Notes under the pieces: model-generated
Databases searched by the model: none
What the model was told of the DNA's origin: nothing
The model's input: only the letters and a program-made list of their open reading frames with translations
Made by a program: the position numbers and the translations under genes
Shown: positions 6,286-8,956 of the stretch, piece by piece
Numbering within the stretch: the first letter of the stretch is position 1
Layout of the letters: every line of letters starts with the position of its first letter
Source of the DNA: Pseudomonadota bacterium
GTDB taxonomy: Bacteria; Desulfobacterota; Desulfovibrionia; Desulfovibrionales; Desulfovibrionaceae
NCBI GenBank assembly: GCA_023433925.1
Contig: JAEYTO010000115.1
Span: 1 to 8,956, forward strand
Direction: 5' to 3'
DNA length: 8,956 nucleotides

Positions 6286-6314
6286 ATTAGGGAGAACCGT
6301 TTTGCTCGTGACAA
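6286..6314 (-). promoter_or_regulatory. Candidate tunR promoter overlapped by an operator half-site
   Basis: On the minus strand, TTGTCA (6314-6309, 5/6 to TTGACA) is followed after exactly 17 nt by CCTAAT (6291-6286, 4/6 to TATAAT). The half-site CGTGACA at 6307-6313 covers this -35 box. Transcription would start near 6279, only about 8 nt ahead of the 6271 ATG, which favours a downstream start codon for TunR or a near-leaderless message. It is a sequence match only. Confidence 0.4.
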
Positions 6315-6340
6315 TCCGACCAGGCTGGGATAGGCAAGAA

Positions 6341-6370
6341 CTGTCACGAAAAAATTAATAAGCGTGACAG
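6341..6370. promoter_or_regulatory. Perfect 30-bp palindrome, predicted TunR operator
   Basis: CTGTCACG (6341-6348) and CGTGACAG (6363-6370) are exact inverted copies around an AT-rich 14-bp centre; one more pair (A6340-T6371) also matches. Read as 11-8-11 it has the layout of an Xer recombination site, as expected for a regulator derived from XerC/D, and 30 bp is the length reported for TunR sites. It ends 6 bp before the GAGGAG ribosome binding site of the transporter gene, where bound protein would block initiation. A third copy of the half-site, CGTGACA, lies at 6307-6313. The palindrome is seen directly; the assignment to TunR rests on context. Confidence 0.7.
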
Positions 6371-6388
6371 TAACCCGAGGAGTCCGCC

Positions 6389-7336
6389 ATGCACTTTCCC
6401 ATAGCCGGGATCGATGTCTCTCCCTGGGTGCCGCCGCTGACCGCCCTGGTCGTCTCCTTCTTCACCTCCATGGGCGGGGTGTCCGGCGCCTTCCTGCTCC
6501 TGCCGTTCCAGGTCTCGGTCCTGGGCTACACGGCGCCCTCGGTGAGCGCCACGAACCAGTTCTACAACGTGGTGGCCATCCCGAGCGGGGTCTACCGCTT
6601 CATCCGCGAGGGCCGCATGGTCTGGCCCCTGACCTGGATGGTCGTCATCGGCACGCTGCCCGGCGTGCTCATCGGCGCCATCGTGCGTGTCAAGTGGCTG
6701 CCCGACCCGACGCACTTCAAGCTCTTCGCCGGCCTGGTGCTCCTGTACATCGGCTTCAGGCTCGTGCGCGACCTGACCAGGAAGAAGGCCCCGGGCCAGG
6801 ACAAGGCCTCGGCCGAGAAGCGCTTCCAGGAGGTGGTCAAGGCCTGGAAGCAGAAGGCCGCCCAATCCGGCGAGCCTCTGCCCACGGTGCGCGTCCTCCA
6901 GTTCAGCGCCACGCGCATACGCTATGAGTTCTACGGCGAAGTCTTCGACGTCTCCTCGGTCGGCATCTTCATGCTGAGCTTCATCGTGGGCATCATCGGC
7001 GGCGTGTACGGCATCGGCGGCGGGGCCATCATCGCTCCCTTCTTCGTGGCCTTCTTCGGGCTACCGGTCTACACCGTGGCTGGCGCGGCGCTCATGGGCA
7101 CCTTTCTGACCAGTGTCTCCGGCGTGGTTTTCTACCAGGCCATCGCCCCGTTCTGGCCCGAACTCGCCGTGGCCCCCGACTGGACCCTCGGAGCGCTCTT
7201 CGGCCTGGGCGGCTTCGCGGGCATGTACGTGGGAGCGCGCTGCCAGAAGTACGTCCCGGCCAAGTATATCAAGGCCTTCCTTTCGGCGTGCATCCTGTTC
7301 CTGGCGGTGCGCTACGTTTATGAATTCCTCAAATAG
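6389..7336 (+). CDS. TSUP (TauE/SafE-like) membrane transporter, likely TunR target
   Basis: A 315-residue integral inner-membrane protein. The two family signature repeats are visible: SMGGVSGAFLLLPF (27-40) and IGGVYGIGGGAIIAPF (203-218), each opening one half of the protein. Hydrophobic segments occur at about 13-45, 78-100, 110-126, 188-222, 228-251, 265-283 and 294-311. The halves are joined by a long charged loop at 128-187, which is larger than in minimal family members. Start: ATG at 6389 with GAGGAG and a 6-nt gap. TSUP proteins move sulfite, taurine-type sulfonates, sulfoacetate or related anions. The divergent TunR gene and the palindrome just upstream suggest this one handles, or is controlled by, tungstate/molybdate. 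The true substrate and direction of transport cannot be read from the sequence. Confidence 0.9.
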   Translation: MHFPIAGIDVSPWVPPLTALVVSFFTSMGGVSGAFLLLPFQVSVLGYTAPSVSATNQFYNVVAIPSGVYRFIREGRMVWPLTWMVVIGTLPGVLIGAIVRVKWLPDPTHFKLFAGLVLLYIGFRLVRDLTRKKAPGQDKASAEKRFQEVVKAWKQKAAQSGEPLPTVRVLQFSATRIRYEFYGEVFDVSSVGIFMLSFIVGIIGGVYGIGGGAIIAPFFVAFFGLPVYTVAGAALMGTFLTSVSGVVFYQAIAPFWPELAVAPDWTLGALFGLGGFAGMYVGARCQKYVPAKYIKAFLSACILFLAVRYVYEFLK

Positions 7337-7358
7337 CCCCCTCTGAAAGCCCTTGCGG

Positions 7359-7378
7359 AAACCGCTCGAAAGTGGTTT
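7359..7378 (+). terminator. Small hairpin after the TSUP gene
   Basis: AAACCGCT (7359-7366) pairs with AGTGGTTT (7371-7378) through one G-U pair, closing a CGAA loop. It lies 22 nt after the TAG. Only a short T-run lies within the 3' arm and none after it, so it may help 3'-end formation or belong to the leader of the dfx transcript. Confidence 0.35.
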
Positions 7379-7393
7379 AGCTGGTGAAGATGC

Positions 7394-7427
7394 CCGGCCG
7401 CCCGGTTTCCCGGGGCGGCTGGCCTTT
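7394..7427 (+). terminator. GC-rich terminator between the TSUP and dfx genes
   Basis: GCCGCCC (7397-7403) pairs with GGGCGGC (7413-7419), extended by G-U and two C-G pairs to 7394-7422. CCTTT follows. This looks like a Rho-independent terminator separating the transporter gene from dfx. No clear promoter for dfx was found between it and the dfx ribosome binding site at 7444-7450, so the dfx promoter may overlap these hairpins. Confidence 0.5.
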
Positions 7428-7455
7428 CACCTTCGTTACAAGCAAAGGAGACACT

Positions 7456-7833
7456 ATGTCCGAACTGCACGGTATCTACAAATGCGCGCTCTGCGGCAAC
7501 ATCGTTGAAGTCCTGCACACCGGCGACGGCGATCTGACCTGTTGCGGCGAGCCCATGAAGTATTTTGCGGCCAACACCGTTGACGCCGCCAAGGAGAAGC
7601 ACGTTCCCGTGATCGAGAAGACCGCCAACGGCTTCAAGGTCAAGGTCGGCAGCGTTGCCCACCCCATGGAAGAAAAGCACTGGATCGAGTTCATCGAAGT
7701 CATGGCCGATGGCAAGGTCTACCGTCAGGAGCTCAAACCCGGCATGGCCCCCGAAGCCGAGTTCTGCATCCAGGCCGAGAAGATCGTTGCCCGCGAATAC
7801 TGCAACCTCCATGGCCTGTGGAAGGCGGAGTAG
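7456..7833 (+). CDS. dfx: Desulfoferrodoxin, two-iron superoxide reductase
   Basis: A 125-residue cytoplasmic enzyme that reduces superoxide to hydrogen peroxide without making oxygen, taking electrons usually from rubredoxin. Length and residues match the classical two-iron form. Center I is a desulforedoxin-type FeS4 site with Cys10, Cys13, Cys29 and Cys30. Center II, the catalytic FeN4S site, has His49, His69, His75, Cys116 and His119, and the E47-K48-H49 triplet supplies the lysine that helps bind superoxide. Start: ATG at 7456 with AAAGGAG and a 5-nt gap; an in-frame ATG further upstream lacks these features. The ferritin gene follows after 3 nt, so the two are one operon handling oxidative damage and free iron. 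No rubredoxin gene lies next to it here, unlike the dfx-rub arrangement known from Desulfovibrio vulgaris. No obvious PerR or Fur box was seen. Confidence 0.97.
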   Translation: MSELHGIYKCALCGNIVEVLHTGDGDLTCCGEPMKYFAANTVDAAKEKHVPVIEKTANGFKVKVGSVAHPMEEKHWIEFIEVMADGKVYRQELKPGMAPEAEFCIQAEKIVAREYCNLHGLWKAE

Positions 7834-7836
7834 CAC

Positions 7837-8352
7837 ATGCTCAGCGATAAAATGAATCAGGCCCTCAACGACCAGGTCAAGTGGGAGCTGTGGTCCTCCT
7901 ACCTGTACCTGTCCATGGCCTCCTACTTCGAGGACATGGGCCTCATGGGTTTCGCCAGTTGGATGAAGGTGCAGGAGCAGGAAGAGAAGTTCCACGCCAC
8001 CAAGTTCTACGGCTACACCTTCGAGCGCGGCGGGCGCATCAAGCTGCAGACCCTGGAAGCCCCCGAGAACTCCTGGGCCAGCCCCCTGGCCGCCTTCCTG
8101 GACACGCTCAAGCACGAGCAGGGCGTCACCGCGCGCATCAACGCCCTGATGGACCTCGCCATCGACGAGCGCGACCATGCCACCGCCTCCTACCTGAAGT
8201 GGTTCATCGACGAGCAGGTGGAGGAGGAAGCCAGCGTGCAGGACGTGATCAACAAGCTCAAGCTGGTTGAGAACGACCCCTCCGCGCTCTACATGCTGGA
8301 CAAGGAACTGGCCACCCGCGTGTTCACGCCGCCCACCGGGGCCAACGCTTAA
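7837..8352 (+). CDS. ftn: Non-heme ferritin (FtnA type)
   Basis: A 171-residue four-helix-bundle iron-storage protein that assembles into a 24-subunit cage, oxidises Fe(II) and stores it as mineral. Ferroxidase and nearby residues in FtnA numbering are all present: Glu17, Tyr24, Glu49/Glu50, His53, Glu94, Gln127 and Glu130, which is why this is called ferritin rather than bacterioferritin; no haem-ligand methionine context is evident. Start: ATG at 7837, 3 nt after the dfx TAG, with GGCGGAG at the end of dfx serving as ribosome binding site, implying translational coupling. Its role beside superoxide reductase makes sense: it removes Fe(II) that would react with the peroxide made by Dfx. The short C-terminal tail (FTPPTGANA) is unremarkable. 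Confidence 0.95.
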   Translation: MLSDKMNQALNDQVKWELWSSYLYLSMASYFEDMGLMGFASWMKVQEQEEKFHATKFYGYTFERGGRIKLQTLEAPENSWASPLAAFLDTLKHEQGVTARINALMDLAIDERDHATASYLKWFIDEQVEEEASVQDVINKLKLVENDPSALYMLDKELATRVFTPPTGANA

Positions 8353-8409
8353 TCCCGGCGGCCCGGACCTCACGGCGCAGCCCCCTGGCGGGTTGCGACA
8401 AGCATTATC

Positions 8410-8447
8410 AAGCGGCCGCCGGACATCCGGCGGCCGCTTCGCCTTTT
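8410..8447 (+). terminator. Strong intrinsic terminator after ftn
   Basis: AAGCGGCCGCCGGA (8410-8423) is perfectly complementary to TCCGGCGGCCGCTT (8426-8439). It is followed by CGCC and TTTT (8444-8447). The 14-bp GC-rich stem and T-run form a clear Rho-independent terminator for the dfx-ftn operon. It ends only 10 nt before the ribosome binding site of the next gene. Confidence 0.85.
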
Positions 8448-8468
8448 CATTCGACCTGGAGGACGTTC

Positions 8469-8956
8469 ATGTCGGACACTTGCGTTTCCATCGTCATAGG
8501 CGGCGAGGCCGGCCAGGGCCTCGTCACCGTGGGCGATTTCCTGGCCAAGGCCCTGGTGCGCGCGGGCTACGAGATCGTGGTCACGCAGGACTACATGTCC
8601 CGCATCAGGGGCGGGCACAACACCTACGCCATCCGGGTCAGCCACGAGGCCATCCACGGGCCCAGGGAGAGCATCGACCTGCTGGTGGCCCTCAACGCCG
8701 AGACCGTGGCCCTGCACCGCACCCAGCTCACCTCCCGGGCCCTGGTGCTGGCTGACGAAGCCATCGACCGCCTGGGGCACCCCGGGCTCTCCATCCCCTT
8801 CAAGGCCCTCTGCCCCAAGCCCATGTTTGAGAACGTGGCCGCCCTGGGGGTGCTTGCGCAACTGCTCTGCCTGGAGCGCTCCTGGCTGGAGAACCTCATC
8901 AGGGACGAATTCGCCAAGAAAGGCGATGAGGTGGTGAGCCAGAACCTGGACGTTTT
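8469..8956 (+). CDS. 2-oxoacid:acceptor oxidoreductase, alpha subunit with N-terminal gamma domain (partial)
   Basis: The first 162 codons of a gene cut by the window end. ATG at 8469 follows GGAGGA with a 5-nt gap. The sequence begins SIVIGGEAGQGLVTVGDFLAKALVRAG (in part 7-33), then QDYMSRIRGGHNTYAIRVS at about 41-59 and DLLVALNAE. This is the gamma-type domain that opens the fused alpha subunits of KorA-like enzymes. Such enzymes oxidise 2-oxoglutarate, pyruvate or branched-chain 2-oxoacids with CoA, reducing ferredoxin. The pyrimidine/TPP-binding alpha domain should follow, and a beta subunit with the TPP site probably lies beyond the window. Exact substrate cannot be told from this part; KorA is the closest label. 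The upstream terminator leaves almost no room for a promoter of its own. Confidence 0.88.
   Translation, partial: MSDTCVSIVIGGEAGQGLVTVGDFLAKALVRAGYEIVVTQDYMSRIRGGHNTYAIRVSHEAIHGPRESIDLLVALNAETVALHRTQLTSRALVLADEAIDRLGHPGLSIPFKALCPKPMFENVAALGVLAQLLCLERSWLENLIRDEFAKKGDEVVSQNLDV

Noticed and set aside
6331..6360. Sigma-70 promoter TAGGCA-N18-TTAATA for the TSUP gene
   Set aside because: The -10 match is only 2/6. The promoter must be near the palindrome, but its boxes cannot be fixed from sequence alone.

Overview
The window looks like chromosomal DNA of a sulfate-reducing bacterium of the Desulfovibrionaceae type. The reasons are high GC, a full-length two-iron desulfoferrodoxin followed by a ferritin, a 2-oxoacid:acceptor oxidoreductase, and above all a TunR-type regulator. 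TunR proteins are tungstate/molybdate-responsive factors built from a dead XerC/D-like recombinase plus paired Mop/TOBE domains, known from sulfate-reducing deltaproteobacteria. No rRNA, tRNA, IS element or CRISPR array was seen.

Left arm, minus strand (about 170-6271), read right to left. It starts with tunR, which carries a striking 12-bp x 10 minisatellite coding (Ser-Asp-Val-Arg)10. Next comes a two-gene unit, a short stand-alone hydantoinase/oxoprolinase A-like ATPase overlapping by 7 nt a histone-deacetylase-fold amidohydrolase with a C-terminal CxxC/CxxC zinc ribbon. After that come two paralogous, probably exported NTF2/SnoaL-like proteins. The upstream one of these has its Shine-Dalgarno sequence buried in a perfect 15-bp inverted repeat. 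The far left end (1-171) holds strong hairpins and no gene.

Right arm, plus strand (6389 to the end). It starts with a TSUP (TauE/SafE-like) membrane transporter divergent from tunR. The 117-bp divergent region holds a perfect palindrome, CTGTCACG-N14-CGTGACAG (30 bp, like an 11-8-11 Xer site), just upstream of the transporter's ribosome binding site. A further half-site overlaps a plausible tunR -35 box. This fits the group of TunR proteins described as repressors of TSUP genes. Next is a dfx-ftn operon: superoxide reductase, then ferritin 3 nt downstream. A strong terminator follows. The window ends inside a 2-oxoacid:acceptor oxidoreductase alpha subunit carrying an N-terminal gamma-type domain.

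The best-supported new points are the repeat-expanded TunR with its predicted autoregulated operator, the coupled HyuA-like/HDAC-zinc-ribbon pair of unknown substrate, and the SD-sequestering leader of the NTF2-like gene.
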